A DNA stretch of 64,000 nt, taken from assembly GCF_039729015.1 (NCBI RefSeq), contig NZ_CP155792.1, positions 268,001 to 332,000 on the forward strand, written 5' to 3'. Made by a program: the position numbers and the translations under genes. Below, in pieces: positions 8,800 to 17,949 of the stretch (its first letter is position 1; every line of letters starts with the position of its first letter). This DNA is from Blastococcus sp. HT6-30. Its GTDB lineage: Bacteria > Actinomycetota > Actinomycetes > Mycobacteriales > Geodermatophilaceae. The notes below the pieces were generated by a model. The model worked only from the letters and a program-made list of their open reading frames with translations. It had not been told where the DNA came from and searched no databases.

Positions 8800-9397
8800 C
8801 AGCCAACTCGCCCTGGTTGGACGCTTGTGCACCTTCTCGGAGCATCGCGCAGCGGACGTCGGTAAGGCATCGGACAAGGCGGATGAGGGCGGCGCTGCGG
8901 CGCTTGCCGGCGGCGCGTTTACGATCGTAGTAGGCCCGTGAGGTCGGGTCGGAGCGCGGCGAAGTCGGAGACGAAAAGCGCTCGCTTGAGCTGCTTGTTA
9001 CCGGCTCGGGGTGGGTGCTCACCGCGGATGAAGGTGCCTGAGCGGCGGGTGCCCAGGGCCAGTCGGCGTAGGCGGCCAGGTGCCCGGCGGTCGGGAAGGC
9101 GCCCGTGGTCGACTGCGAGGAGGACGCGGGCTGCGATCCTGACCCCACGCCGGGCATCAAGGTCAGGACCCGGGGCAAGAGGGTGGGCATCGAGCAGCCC
9201 CGGAACCGCGTCGGCGATCTGGCGCCGCCCGTCCGTATCTGGATCAGCGAGGTCGCCAGCCGGGGCAGGACCTTCTCCACGGCCACCGATCCGGGAACGA
9301 CCACGGTGTGCTCGTCCAGAGCCGTAAACAGGTCTTCGACCAGCCGTTCCCCGCCTGGGGGCGCGGCCTTACGGGCCACGGTGGTGAGCCTCAGCAT
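8800..9397 (-). pseudogene. IS110-family transposase relic
   Basis: Minus-strand similarity to the C-terminal two thirds of IS110 transposases: LFTALDEHTVVVPGSVAVEK, then LTLMPGVGSG (family: LTSMPGVGVRT), GAFPTAGHLAAYA, and SDPTSRAYYDRKRAAGKR with AALIRLVR and AMLREGA. The intervening parts are out of frame or scrambled, so several indels have accumulated. The N-terminal DEDD half is missing. An ISL3 element lies just beyond its upstream side. Confidence 0.72.
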
Positions 9398-9490
9398 CCT
9401 CGCTCCGCGGACGCACCTTCTTTTGTCGGCTCTGCGTACCTGCGGTGGGTGTGAGGGACTCGCGCGCGTGAGCTGAGGCCGGGAAGGGGT

Positions 9491-9541
9491 CGAGGCCTTC
9501 CAAGATCGGGAGCGACCAAGCTGCCCATCCGGAAGGCCTCG
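9491..9541 (+). repeat. 11-bp inverted repeat in the ISL3 leader
   Basis: CGAGGCCTTCC at 9491-9501 pairs perfectly with GGAAGGCCTCG at 9531-9541, leaving a 29-base loop, and ends four bases before the transposase GTG. It could be a transposase or regulator binding site, or an mRNA structure that limits translation of transcripts entering from outside. Confidence 0.6.
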
Positions 9542-9544
9542 ACG

Positions 9545-10906
9545 GTGTCCGAGCCTAGGGCGTGCGCTCGCGCGCGCTCACGTCCTGATCCCTCCTACTG
9601 CGACCGCTGTGATCTGCTGGTCGGGCTGGTCGGGCTGGTCGGGTTCCACGTCGTCGAGGTCGTGGAGCATCTCGGCCGGGTGCAGGTGGTGGTCGAGTCG
9701 GCGCCCGAGCCGATGGGCTGCCGGGCCTGTGGTGTCCTCGTCGGCAGCCACGGCCGTCGTGACGTCGTCCTGGTCGACGTGCCCTGCTTCGGGCGTCCGG
9801 TCCAGCTGGTGTGGCGCAAGCGGACCTGGCGCTGTGCCGAGGCCAAGTGCACCGGCAAGGCGTTCACCGAGCAGAACGACGCCCTCGCTCGGCCACGGGC
9901 GCTGCTGACCACGCGGGCGTGCTGGTGGGCTCTCGGGCAGCTACGCCGCGAGCACGCCTCGGTCGCCGGGATCGCCCGGCAGCTGGGCACGACCTGGCGC
10001 ACGGTGCGGCGGGCGATCAAGCCACTGCTGGAGGGGATGGCCGCCGACGAGGGCCGCTTCGCCGACGTCACCGCCCTGGGCGTGGATAAGCACATCTGGC
10101 ACCACGTCTCCACCAAGCCAATCGAGAACGGTGGTCGCGGCCCCAAGGAGCTGACCGGCATGGTCGACCTGACCCGTGACCAGGCAGGACGGGTCCGCGC
10201 ACGACTGCTGGACCTGGTGCCCGGCCGGTCGGGGAAGGCCTACGCCGACTGGCTCGCCCAACGCGGCGAGGCGTTCCGCAGTCGGGTCGAGGTCGCCACG
10301 CTGGACCCGTTCCACGGCTACAAGAACGCCATCGACGACCAGTTGGAGGACGCCGTCGCTGTCCTGGACGCCTTCCACGTCGTGAAGCTGGGCACCGCCG
10401 CGGTCGATGAGTGCCGGCGCCGGGTCCAACAGGAGACCCTCGGCCACCGGGGCCGCAAGGGCGATCCGCTCTACGGGATCCGCACGATGCTGCGCGCCGG
10501 CGCGGAGAAACTCACCGACCGCCAGTGGGCACGTCTGCGCGCGGCCTTCGACGCCGACGAACGACACCTGCCCGTGTGGCTGGCATGGTCCTGCGCCCAG
10601 CAGCTGCGCGCCGCCTACCGGCACCCCCAGCCGGCCGAGGGCCGCAAGATCGCCGAGCAGGTCCTCGCCTCGTTCCCGAGCTGCCCGGTCCCCGAGATCG
10701 CCCGCCTCGGCCGCACCTTGAAACAGTGGCGGGCGGCGTTCCTCGCCTACCTCGACACCGGCCGATCCAGCAACGGCGGCACCGAAGCGGTCAACGGCCT
10801 CATCGAGCTCCACCGGCGGATCGCCCGCGGCTTCCGCGACCGGGACAACTACCGACTCCGCATGCTCCTGATCGGCGGCGGACTCACCAGCCCCCACCTC
10901 AAGTAA
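9545..10906 (+). CDS. ISL3-family transposase
   Basis: A 453-residue DDE transposase. The N-terminal zinc-ribbon region has paired cysteines (MGCRACGVLVG and WRCAEAKC). A helix-turn-helix follows (SVAGIARQLGTTWRTVRRAI), then the catalytic core with LGVDKHIWH and VATLDPFHGYKNAI, AFHVVKLG, and a C-terminal STNGG-like NGGTEAVNGLIELHRRIARG that supplies the final Glu. Length and domain order fit a complete enzyme. The GTG at 9545 is the longest plausible start. The gene is in high-GC sequence, unlike the low-GC glycan genes on both sides. Confidence 0.92.
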   Translation: MSEPRACARARSRPDPSYCDRCDLLVGLVGLVGFHVVEVVEHLGRVQVVVESAPEPMGCRACGVLVGSHGRRDVVLVDVPCFGRPVQLVWRKRTWRCAEAKCTGKAFTEQNDALARPRALLTTRACWWALGQLRREHASVAGIARQLGTTWRTVRRAIKPLLEGMAADEGRFADVTALGVDKHIWHHVSTKPIENGGRGPKELTGMVDLTRDQAGRVRARLLDLVPGRSGKAYADWLAQRGEAFRSRVEVATLDPFHGYKNAIDDQLEDAVAVLDAFHVVKLGTAAVDECRRRVQQETLGHRGRKGDPLYGIRTMLRAGAEKLTDRQWARLRAAFDADERHLPVWLAWSCAQQLRAAYRHPQPAEGRKIAEQVLASFPSCPVPEIARLGRTLKQWRAAFLAYLDTGRSSNGGTEAVNGLIELHRRIARGFRDRDNYRLRMLLIGGGLTSPHLK

Positions 10907-10989
10907 GAAGAGCCCTTTTGTCGCTCCGCCCCGAGTCGTCCCGCCGGAGGAGCCGACCACCTAGTTCGAGTTCAGCGCCTCCGAGGCGA

Positions 10990-12456
10990 CTACCTCAGGA
11001 TGCTGTAAGTAGCTAGAAGTTTCGAAATAGGCAGCTGGCGCCTAAACAAGAACGCTGCAATGACGGGGCACAGAAGGGCTAAGCCACCGAGGATGCGACC
11101 CCAGCCAGTTGCACCATCGGCGAACGCGGCGTACTTGCACGCATACGCTGAAGCGCCAACGGCAACGCCCGCGAGTAAGCCGCCAACGTAAAACAGGAGC
11201 AGTCGCCGACCGTCGACGTAGCCCCAACTGATGGCCACCGCGACGTGTACGAGGTGTTGGACGATCGTGGCGGCCAACGGTGCGATGACAACCGGCACCC
11301 ACGAATGCAGCTGCCAGGCGAGGACTGCCCCTGCACAACTGGCAACCAGGGCCAACGCTTGGGTGAACCAGATCCATGCGAACCGCCCGATTGCTTCAAT
11401 CCCGCTCATCAGTACAACGGTTGGCATCTGCACAGCACCCAGCAGGACCAGAGGAACCGTCAGTGTCGCAGCCAACTCCCAGCCATCACCAAAAATCACT
11501 GGCAACAAGGCCGGGATGGCGACGCACCCGAGGCCAGCGATAGGGCCTACCAGCCATGCGATGACTCCCAGCATGTCGGTCCAGACGCGAAACGCACGAA
11601 CCGGCGACTTTTCGTCATGACGAAATTCCGGGTACACCGCTTGGACTATAGCGTTCTGCAGCTGCTGTAGAGGAATCGACGATAGAACCTCAGCTCGATT
11701 AAGCTGACCCAGAAAGGCGGTACCCAAAGCATGCGATCCCGCCAAACGGGGCAGGTTCCCGGTCGCATAGGCCAGGAGGAAAGTAAGCATGATCTTTCCA
11801 CTGAACGACAAGTGTGTACGCACGGGCCGCAGGTTGCCGGGCCTGCGGACAACGCCCCGCCCCAGGTAGAGGAAGGTGGCTAGCTGAGCCAGCTGCGCCG
11901 CTACCGGCGAGACGGTTAGGGCGATGGCCGAGGGGTGCACCGCTAGTACGGCTAGGCTGAGCGCCATACCCAGCAGATTGCTAGCCAGGATTCCTATACT
12001 CAGTTGACGGAAACGGCCCAAGCGTCGCACTAGTCCAGAAGTCAATCCAAGGCACGGCGATATGAAGGCACTTATCGCCATTACCTTCAACAAAAGTTCC
12101 GCGTCTGGCGCAGACCAAAGAGCCGACCAGAAACCAGATGTCAGATAGAGCGCCGACGCCCCAATCAGGCCGACTAGCAATGCCAACGTCAGGAGGCCCT
12201 CGACTGTAGCTGAGGTCAACGACTGCACGCGTGCCACTGTTTGGCCCAGACCACCATTCGCCAGGAGGCCAGCTAATGCAGCCACGGTGAGCGCCACGGA
12301 GTACGCACCGAACGCCGCTGGGTCAAGGGCGCGTGAGGTTATCGCGGCGTAACCGAATTGCAGAAGAATGGTGCCCACCTGAGATCCATAAATCCAGAGA
12401 GCGCCGATCGCCACCTTCCGCGACCCCGCCTGGCGGAGGCTCACAATCTCCCGCAT
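10990..12456 (-). CDS. Wzx-type polysaccharide flippase
   Basis: 488 residues with about 12-14 hydrophobic segments, of the MATE/MVF-like oligosaccharide flippase superfamily. It starts VAIGALWIYGSQVGTILLQF followed by ITSRALDPAAFGAYSVALTV, the standard first two helices of Wzx proteins with their R-x-L-x-P-x-x-F-G-x-Y linker. The role is to flip undecaprenyl-diphosphate-linked repeat units to the outer face. It is the last gene of the minus-strand operon that begins with gmd. Its low-GC composition matches the neighbouring transferases, and the ISL3 right end lies 75 bases beyond its stop. Confidence 0.88.
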   Translation of the reverse strand: MREIVSLRQAGSRKVAIGALWIYGSQVGTILLQFGYAAITSRALDPAAFGAYSVALTVAALAGLLANGGLGQTVARVQSLTSATVEGLLTLALLVGLIGASALYLTSGFWSALWSAPDAELLLKVMAISAFISPCLGLTSGLVRRLGRFRQLSIGILASNLLGMALSLAVLAVHPSAIALTVSPVAAQLAQLATFLYLGRGVVRRPGNLRPVRTHLSFSGKIMLTFLLAYATGNLPRLAGSHALGTAFLGQLNRAEVLSSIPLQQLQNAIVQAVYPEFRHDEKSPVRAFRVWTDMLGVIAWLVGPIAGLGCVAIPALLPVIFGDGWELAATLTVPLVLLGAVQMPTVVLMSGIEAIGRFAWIWFTQALALVASCAGAVLAWQLHSWVPVVIAPLAATIVQHLVHVAVAISWGYVDGRRLLLFYVGGLLAGVAVGASAYACKYAAFADGATGWGRILGGLALLCPVIAAFLFRRQLPISKLLATYSILR

Positions 12457-12554
12457 TTCATCGCACTTGGCATTGCTGAAGGCCGCCCATCGGCTTCCAC
12501 CTGGTCCTTCGCCACCTTAGCCACAGCGAGGCGCTGATCGGGCGCCGCAGCGAC

Positions 12555-12574
12555 GGTTCTTCCGGCGAAGAACC
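12555..12574 (-). terminator. Hairpin between the fucosyltransferase-like gene and the flippase
   Basis: GGTTCTTC at 12555-12562 pairs perfectly with GAAGAACC at 12567-12574 around a CGGC tetraloop, 37 bases after the upstream gene's stop. There is no T-run, so it may attenuate rather than terminate transcription into the flippase. Confidence 0.45.
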
Positions 12575-12610
12575 CTCCCGCTTGAGCTGAGGGGTACGTC
12601 GGACGAAGAC

Positions 12611-13693
12611 TCAGTGGACAAGGCGTGCTGACACTTCATGCGCAATCTCGCCAAGGCTCTGCCGCGTTGGCAAGCCATCGCGCGTGTAGACAGCCAACCA
12701 ACGATCGCCCTCAGGAAACGAATGCCACCAAGGCTCCTCTCGAATAACCAGCCCTTTAGAAAGAAATCCTGCGGTCATGCTGAAGCTGCTGGGACTGGTA
12801 ATCAGAACGTCAGAACTGGCCATCGCGAGCATCGTTTTCACTGGATCGCCGTCCAGGTCCGACACTACCTTGGCCCGGCTAGGCACCGAGATCGAGGGCG
12901 CGGCTCCTTGTGAATGTATGGTCACCACCATCGGAGTGCTTCCAGCCCCAAGGGCGACCGCATCCAGGCAGCGCTCAAAGTATGCGTAATCTCTGTGCCG
13001 CGCCGTCATGCCGCGGTTGACGTCGCCACGGCGCACATGGACCGAGACCTGGAGAGGGCCACTGATTGCAGGAACTTCGTGCTTCAACCAATACCTGCGG
13101 GCAAGCTCCTGGCCCCCTAAGTCCTGCACGTGCGAGGGGTGGTCCATCGCTAGCCGAAAGATGGCCTGGTTGCCTCCGCGACGCCTCACTTCGGCCTCGA
13201 TTAGGCGCCAAGCTTCCTGATCCTCATCTCCTTCTGCGGGGGGCAGGAAGAAGAAGTTCCGTCCGTGAGAAGCCGCAGGATCCCACGCAGGGTCCATATC
13301 CAACCCGAATTCCGCATCCCATACTGGGCTTTGGCGTCGGTGTAGGAGCTCTAGTCCAAGCCTTTTCGAAACCGAGTAGGCGCTGATCCATGAGCTCAGG
13401 CGGTGTCCAATGCCGGCACGCGGGTGGGGCGTGGGCAGAAGGTAGCCAGCCGCAGTCTCCGTGACCCCATCGCCTGCCGCATGCGCCCCGGGCTGTCCAG
13501 TGGCGTGTCTGGGACCGCTTGCGTTAAGCCCCGTCCACACACGCCTCAACAAGACATGCTGACGAGCGTGCTTACGCAGCGTCAGCTCGGCCCGAGTTCC
13601 GAGCCGCGTGAGGGACACTTGATCAACGATGACGCGAGGATGCCTCAAGCCGGTATACGCGGAAACGCGCCTGGCCAATTCCCTGCCTCCCAA
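12611..13693 (-). CDS. Fucosyltransferase-like protein (GT11/GT23-type fold)
   Basis: About 360 residues. RAGIGHRLSSWISAYSVSKR resembles the N-terminal donor-side G-x-G-H-R-L motif of alpha-1,2 and alpha-1,6 fucosyltransferases. The diagnostic HVRRGD (in QVSVHVRRGDVNRG) is the GDP-fucose-binding H-x-R-R-G-D motif. SDVLITSPSSFSMTAGFLS matches the late conserved serine-rich motif. The likely reaction is transfer of fucose from GDP-fucose to the repeat unit, which fits the gmd and fcl genes 3-5 kb away. The N-terminal 80 residues look atypical and the true start may be internal. Confidence 0.75.
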   Translation of the reverse strand: MGGRELARRVSAYTGLRHPRVIVDQVSLTRLGTRAELTLRKHARQHVLLRRVWTGLNASGPRHATGQPGAHAAGDGVTETAAGYLLPTPHPRAGIGHRLSSWISAYSVSKRLGLELLHRRQSPVWDAEFGLDMDPAWDPAASHGRNFFFLPPAEGDEDQEAWRLIEAEVRRRGGNQAIFRLAMDHPSHVQDLGGQELARRYWLKHEVPAISGPLQVSVHVRRGDVNRGMTARHRDYAYFERCLDAVALGAGSTPMVVTIHSQGAAPSISVPSRAKVVSDLDGDPVKTMLAMASSDVLITSPSSFSMTAGFLSKGLVIREEPWWHSFPEGDRWLAVYTRDGLPTRQSLGEIAHEVSARLVH

Positions 13694-13814
13694 GCCTTCT
13701 GTCGCCCAGCGAGTTGTGATAATGCATGCTTCGGCGCATTCCAGTACCCGGACTGGTTGGATAAAGAACCCTCGCTACAGGCTGACAAGTGCCCAGACGG
13801 TGCGTAGCATCCGG

Positions 13815-14912
13815 CTACCTCCCCGCCGCTATACCCTGTTGAGCTAAGGCGCTAAGGACTCCTTGCGCATACCTAGTTATCATGTTCTCGAGAGAATAGT
13901 TCCCTGCGGACTCTACACAGCCATGACGCAGGCGCTCCCATAGGTCGTCATTCACCATGCCTTCCAGTAGCGCCGCTGCGTATGAGTCAACATCACCAGC
14001 AGCAACTACGGCGTTCACCCCGTGGGTCAAGTAGTCGAATTCAGGCGCATGATGCCAGTCGGCAGTCGTAAATATTGGTCGCCCATAGTAAAACGAGTCA
14101 AGTGCCACGAGGCCTACCCGACCGGGATTGGCGATCAGCCGGGCGCTCCGCACCAGCGCGGTCAACTGGGTCCCAGTCATTCTTCCGTGGAATACAATGC
14201 CAGGTTCTGTCTTGCACTTCTCCATCAACGTCCCCAAGTCGGGGCCTGCACCCACAACGTGCAATTCTAGACTGGGCAGCTCTTGCTTGACCCGATGGTA
14301 TGCCTCGACTAGCAAGGATAGTCTCTTAGAAGAATCGATGGCGCCAATGCTAACCATCCGACGTCGATCAACGACCCCATGATCCTCACCAGCTGTTGGA
14401 TCGGGATGCGCCTTACTGTTCATGACAGTAGTGATGCGGTCCCTAGGGACGCCTTGCAGTATTAGACTGGCCGCGCCCGAGCCTGTGTAAGCGAATATGT
14501 GGGCCGCGCGCTTGGAAAGCCACCTCAGGACCGCACGACTGACGCGGCCTCGCGACTGCACAAAGTCACGGCCGTGCCCCCACAGGGCCAGATGGTCGGG
14601 TCGTAGTAAAGCTAGAAGGTAGACGTCCAGGTTCCTGCGGGCCTGCTCAACTATGACTAGATCGGCTGTCCAAACAGTTGTGGGGACAAGGCGAAGGGTG
14701 GCACGCCGACCGGCGATGTTAATGTGGACCTGCCGGACAAGGCGACGCCACTGAGGTGTAGCCGAGTCGCTACGGGAGGACAGAGTCGAACTCGCTTTTC
14801 CGGCGTATATCAGTAGGTCAACGCTGTTGTTGCGGAGCGTGTCAAGCAACGCCTCGAAAAAGTCGAGTCTGTACTGCGGTATGTGTTCCTGCATTATGAC
14901 TACAGTCGTCAT
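13815..14912 (-). CDS. GT4 family glycosyltransferase
   Basis: 365 residues from the ATG at 14912, which overlaps the previous stop (ATGA) and begins MTTVVIMQEHIPQYRLDFFE, the expected first beta strand of this GT4 subgroup. The middle contains MVSIGAIDSSKRLSLLVEAY, the usual start of the C-terminal donor domain. LIANPGRVGLVALDSFYYGRP is a variant EX7E region in which the first Glu is replaced by Gly-Arg-Val-Gly, so nucleotide binding may differ. It likely extends the repeat unit on the cytoplasmic side. Confidence 0.82.
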   Translation of the reverse strand: MTTVVIMQEHIPQYRLDFFEALLDTLRNNSVDLLIYAGKASSTLSSRSDSATPQWRRLVRQVHINIAGRRATLRLVPTTVWTADLVIVEQARRNLDVYLLALLRPDHLALWGHGRDFVQSRGRVSRAVLRWLSKRAAHIFAYTGSGAASLILQGVPRDRITTVMNSKAHPDPTAGEDHGVVDRRRMVSIGAIDSSKRLSLLVEAYHRVKQELPSLELHVVGAGPDLGTLMEKCKTEPGIVFHGRMTGTQLTALVRSARLIANPGRVGLVALDSFYYGRPIFTTADWHHAPEFDYLTHGVNAVVAAGDVDSYAAALLEGMVNDDLWERLRHGCVESAGNYSLENMITRYAQGVLSALAQQGIAAGR

Positions 14913-16039
14913 CGGGCATCGACAAGCTGTCGGTATAGCGCAGTCATCTTTGAAGCCCAAACAGATTCAGAGTACTGTTGCGCATGCTCAGCCCGGGCCA
15001 GTCGGCTCAGCTCTGGGGCGCGTTCCCGGACGCTGCGCATGGCGTCGCGAAGCTGGCCGAAGTGACTCAATGTTTGTCCGAGGCCGCGAGTCTGCACTGC
15101 GTCGCCAACCGACGATCCCGCCAGCGCGATGACCGGCAATCCTTCAGCCAGAGATTCCAGGAAGACCGTTGGCAAGCCCTCTGCCCACCTACTGGGGAAG
15201 ATCAATCCTTCAGCCTGAGCCATCGCGTTCCGCACCTCTCGGGCATTCAGACGACCTCGGTACGTGATCCTGGGCTTCTCTCGGCAGTGTTCGTGCACAA
15301 CTGGGGCCAGCGGTCCGTTACCCACTATCGTTAGATGCTCGGAGGCCGGCCAGGCGGCGAGGAGCTGCTCTACGCCCTTCTCTTCTGTGAGGCGGCCGAC
15401 GTACAGCCATCCACTCCGGGGCGCTGTCCTTAAAGAGGCACTGGCCGTAAAGTTCGGGATCACCTCGAGATCGAGGGGCGCCGGGTAATACTTGCGGATC
15501 ATGGACGCTGAGCGCTCCGATAGCGCGACTACGCGTTGAGCCGCCCCCAGAATCGGATTGTGGATCCCGCTTGACCGAGTCTGCCAGGTTAGAGGCAGGG
15601 TAGCTAGGCGGCTGTTTCTATAGCAGGCATGCCTAATACTGGGGAGGGATGAGCCTGATGAGGGACAGGCCGTACACTCGGCGCCGTCACGATAGAGGAT
15701 GGCGGCGCTGCAGAAAGGGCGGTAGTTGTGCAGCGTAGCGACGATGGGTGCAGTCTGCCCCTTCAGCCAGCGACTGCCCCAATTGGGAAACAGGTTGTGT
15801 ACGTGGATGACGTCGGGAGCGAGTTCTTGTATTTGGCGACCGGGAGATGGACCTACACCGGTGAGTGTAGTCGCGGCACCTTTCAGAGCCTTGAAGTCGC
15901 CAGCGTCGTCTGTGCGCCGGGCTAGCAGATCGACTGTATGGCCACGACTCCTCAAAGCCGCTACCTGTGCGTCTACTACTGCGTTCTCTCCCGAGGGGCT
16001 ACTTGATGAATAGTAGCTGTGGACGACGGCTATTCTCAT
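14909..16039 (-). CDS. GT4 family glycosyltransferase
   Basis: 376 residues from the ATG at 16039 (MRIAVVHSYYSSSSPSGENA), which overlaps the stop of the gene before it. The S-P-S-G-E-N loop is the common GT4 donor-side start. DVIHVHNLFPNWG is the second conserved strand, and a Cys-rich insert (AECTACPSSGS) occurs in many actinobacterial GT4 enzymes. SGWLYVGRLTEEKGVEQLL begins the donor domain, and PSRWAEGLPTVFLESLAEG is a clear EX7E motif. It is coupled to genes on both sides. Confidence 0.88.
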   Translation of the reverse strand: MRIAVVHSYYSSSSPSGENAVVDAQVAALRSRGHTVDLLARRTDDAGDFKALKGAATTLTGVGPSPGRQIQELAPDVIHVHNLFPNWGSRWLKGQTAPIVATLHNYRPFCSAAILYRDGAECTACPSSGSSLPSIRHACYRNSRLATLPLTWQTRSSGIHNPILGAAQRVVALSERSASMIRKYYPAPLDLEVIPNFTASASLRTAPRSGWLYVGRLTEEKGVEQLLAAWPASEHLTIVGNGPLAPVVHEHCREKPRITYRGRLNAREVRNAMAQAEGLIFPSRWAEGLPTVFLESLAEGLPVIALAGSSVGDAVQTRGLGQTLSHFGQLRDAMRSVRERAPELSRLARAEHAQQYSESVWASKMTALYRQLVDAR

Positions 16040-16776
16040 CCGAAGACCAGCCACTTGAGGCTACTGATCGACTGCACCATGTACCGAGCAAAGAGGCGTC
16101 GAGGTTCGGTGATCAATCTGTAAATCCACTCGAGCCCGGAGCCGTGGAGCCAACGAGGCGCTTCGGGTTTAGCCCCGGAAACGAAGTCGAACGCAGCGCC
16201 AACGCCGATAGCGGTGATCTGCAACTGGGTCGCAATTCGAGCTGCCTCATAGTCTTGTCGGGATCCCCCGAGTCCCACCCATACTATGTGCGAGCCGCTA
16301 CGGGTTATGGTGGCGTCCTGCTGGTTAATCTCCTCTGCAGAGAGGGCCCGAAACGGGGGGCTCCAGGCGCCTGCAATATGACAGTTTGGGTACGAGGCCT
16401 TGATCTCACGTTCAAGTCTACCGAGGCTCGTCGGGGTGCCACCCAAGAGGAAGTGGCGTAGGCCTACTGTTTGCCCGCGTGACAATGTCGTTCGAAAGAG
16501 GTCGGGGCCCCTCAAGGGAGGGATACGTCGCCGTCCAACTAGTGAGAGTAGCCACCGTAGTGGCGTTCCATCCGGGATGTTGACACCGGATCCGTGCAGG
16601 AGTCGGTTGTACTCAGAGCTTGCGCCCGCGTTCGCTAAGGTGTTTGTGTTAACTAGCCGAACTGGTTCCGGCAAGCCCCCTAGGGCTCGGCGGATTAGCT
16701 CGTCCGACACCTCTGCGATAGGTGCGGTCCTGAATGAGACGCCCCGGAGGGCTATTGCGCTCATTCTGGTGTTCAA
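16036..16776 (-). CDS. WecB/TagA/CpsF family glycosyltransferase (GT26)
   Basis: 246 residues covering a whole GT26 domain. VRLVNTNTLANAGASSEYNR and GVNIPDGTPLRWLL are the N-terminal conserved blocks with the catalytic-region Asp, VWVGLGGSRQDYEA is the nucleotide-binding strand, and GAAFDFVSGAKPEAPRWL with GLEWIYRLITEPRRLFARY is the C-terminal signature. GT26 enzymes add the second sugar, often ManNAc or a uronate, to a polyprenyl-diphosphate-linked first sugar. It lies directly before two GT4 genes. Translation probably starts at 16776, though an ATG four codons later is equally possible. Confidence 0.92.
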   Translation of the reverse strand: MNTRMSAIALRGVSFRTAPIAEVSDELIRRALGGLPEPVRLVNTNTLANAGASSEYNRLLHGSGVNIPDGTPLRWLLSLVGRRRIPPLRGPDLFRTTLSRGQTVGLRHFLLGGTPTSLGRLEREIKASYPNCHIAGAWSPPFRALSAEEINQQDATITRSGSHIVWVGLGGSRQDYEAARIATQLQITAIGVGAAFDFVSGAKPEAPRWLHGSGLEWIYRLITEPRRLFARYMVQSISSLKWLVFG

Positions 16777-16935
16777 GAGGACCTCTCCCTTTGTCGATCT
16801 GCCAACTATTGCACTCCGATAGGAGTGTCTAGTCGCCTGCGCGTTAAGGGTGATGAGTGGTCAGTGAAGTCCGCGGGCCTGCTAGGCGACAGGCGCATTC
16901 GGCTACTGGTTAAGGGGGTAGCTGCAGTTGTCGAG

Positions 16936-17949
16936 CTACCTATCGACTCGGACTAGTCGACCGGAGCGCTCGTCTTCGAGCTGTTGGACGTCCGCGTCCA
17001 CCATAATCTTGACCAGCTCAGGGGTGAGGACCTTAGGCTCCCAGCCCAGTTGCGCTTTCGCCTTGGAGAAATCACCGATCAGTGCGTCGACTTCGGTGGG
17101 GCGCTCGTAACGCGAGTCGTGCTCGACATACTTCTCCCATTCCAGCCCGACGTGCTCGAAGGCCATCTGCACGAAGTCGCGCACCGAGTATGCCGTGTTC
17201 GTGGCCAGAACGTAGTCCGTCGGCTCGGAAGCTTGCAGCATGCGCCACATACCTTCGACAAATTCGGGGGCGTAGCCCCAGTCACGAACGGCGTCCAAGT
17301 TGCCCATGTAGAGCTTGTCCTGGATGCCGGCCTGGATGCGGGCCACGGCCCGGGTGACCTTGCGGGTGACGAAGGTCTCCCCGCGACGTGGGGACTCGTG
17401 GTTGAACAGGATCCCGTTGACGGCGAACACACCGTAGGCCTCGCGGTAATTTCGCGTCGCCCAATAGGCGTACACCTTGGCGGCGCCGTAGGGGCTGCGT
17501 GGGTAGAAGGGGGTGTTCTCGTCCTGCGGCGGCGGCGTCGCACCGAACATCTCCGACGACGACGCCTGGTAGATCTTGGTGCGCACCCTGGCAGCACGGA
17601 CCGCCTCGAGCAGGCGCATCGCGGCCACCCCGGTGACGTCACCGGTGAAGACCGGCTGCTCGAACGACACTCGTACGTGCGACTGCGCCCCGAGGTTGTA
17701 GACCTCGTCGGGGTTGACCTCGCGCAGCAGGTTGATCAGCGTGACCCCGTCGTTCAGATCGCCGTGGTGCAGGAAGAGGTGCCGGCCGCTGACGTGCGGG
17801 TCCTCGTAGATGCCGTCCAGCCGGCCGGTGTTGAAGCTCGACGACCGGCGAACGAGCCCGTGCACCTCGTATCCCTTGCCGAGCAGGAGCTCCGCGAGGT
17901 ATGAGCCGTCCTGGCCGGTGATACCAGTGATCAAGGCCGACTTCGCCAC
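16936..17949 (-). CDS. gmd: GDP-mannose 4,6-dehydratase
   Basis: 337 residues of the extended SDR family. [19 protein letters not shown] is the NADP-binding Rossmann motif characteristic of Gmd, with [15 protein letters not shown] following. SSSEMFG contributes the catalytic Thr/Ser-Glu region and [10 protein letters not shown] is the YxxxK motif. [17 protein letters not shown] is nearly invariant in Gmd. It converts GDP-mannose to GDP-4-keto-6-deoxymannose, the first step to GDP-L-fucose. I chose the GTG at 17949 because upstream residues (frame open to 18012) are non-homologous. Composition is high-GC, unlike the transferases downstream. It probably heads the minus-strand operon. Confidence 0.96.
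   Translation of the reverse strand: MAKSALITGITGQDGSYLAELLLGKGYEVHGLVRRSSSFNTGRLDGIYEDPHVSGRHLFLHHGDLNDGVTLINLLREVNPDEVYNLGAQSHVRVSFEQPVFTGDVTGVAAMRLLEAVRAARVRTKIYQASSSEMFGATPPPQDENTPFYPRSPYGAAKVYAYWATRNYREAYGVFAVNGILFNHESPRRGETFVTRKVTRAVARIQAGIQDKLYMGNLDAVRDWGYAPEFVEGMWRMLQASEPTDYVLATNTAYSVRDFVQMAFEHVGLEWEKYVEHDSRYERPTEVDALIGDFSKAKAQLGWEPKVLTPELVKIMVDADVQQLEDERSGRLVRVDR

Larger units (their letters stand above)
9428..10914 (+). mobile_element. Intact ISL3-family insertion sequence with 8-bp target duplication
   Basis: The left inverted repeat at 9428-9445 (GGCTCTGCGTACCTGCGG) matches the complement of the right end at 10897-10914 (GGCTCTTCTTACTTGAGG) at 14 of 18 positions, with the GGCTCT start typical of ISL3. 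The flanking 8 bases are identical: CTTTTGTC at 9420-9427 and at 10915-10922, the duplication length expected for ISL3. With an uninterrupted transposase this is the best candidate for a currently mobile element in the window. Confidence 0.93.

Noticed and set aside
8800-9397. Long minus-strand ORF (8600-9397) as an intact gene
   Set aside because: Only parts match IS110 transposases and the intervening sequence is scrambled. It also overlaps the methyltransferase 3' end on the other strand.
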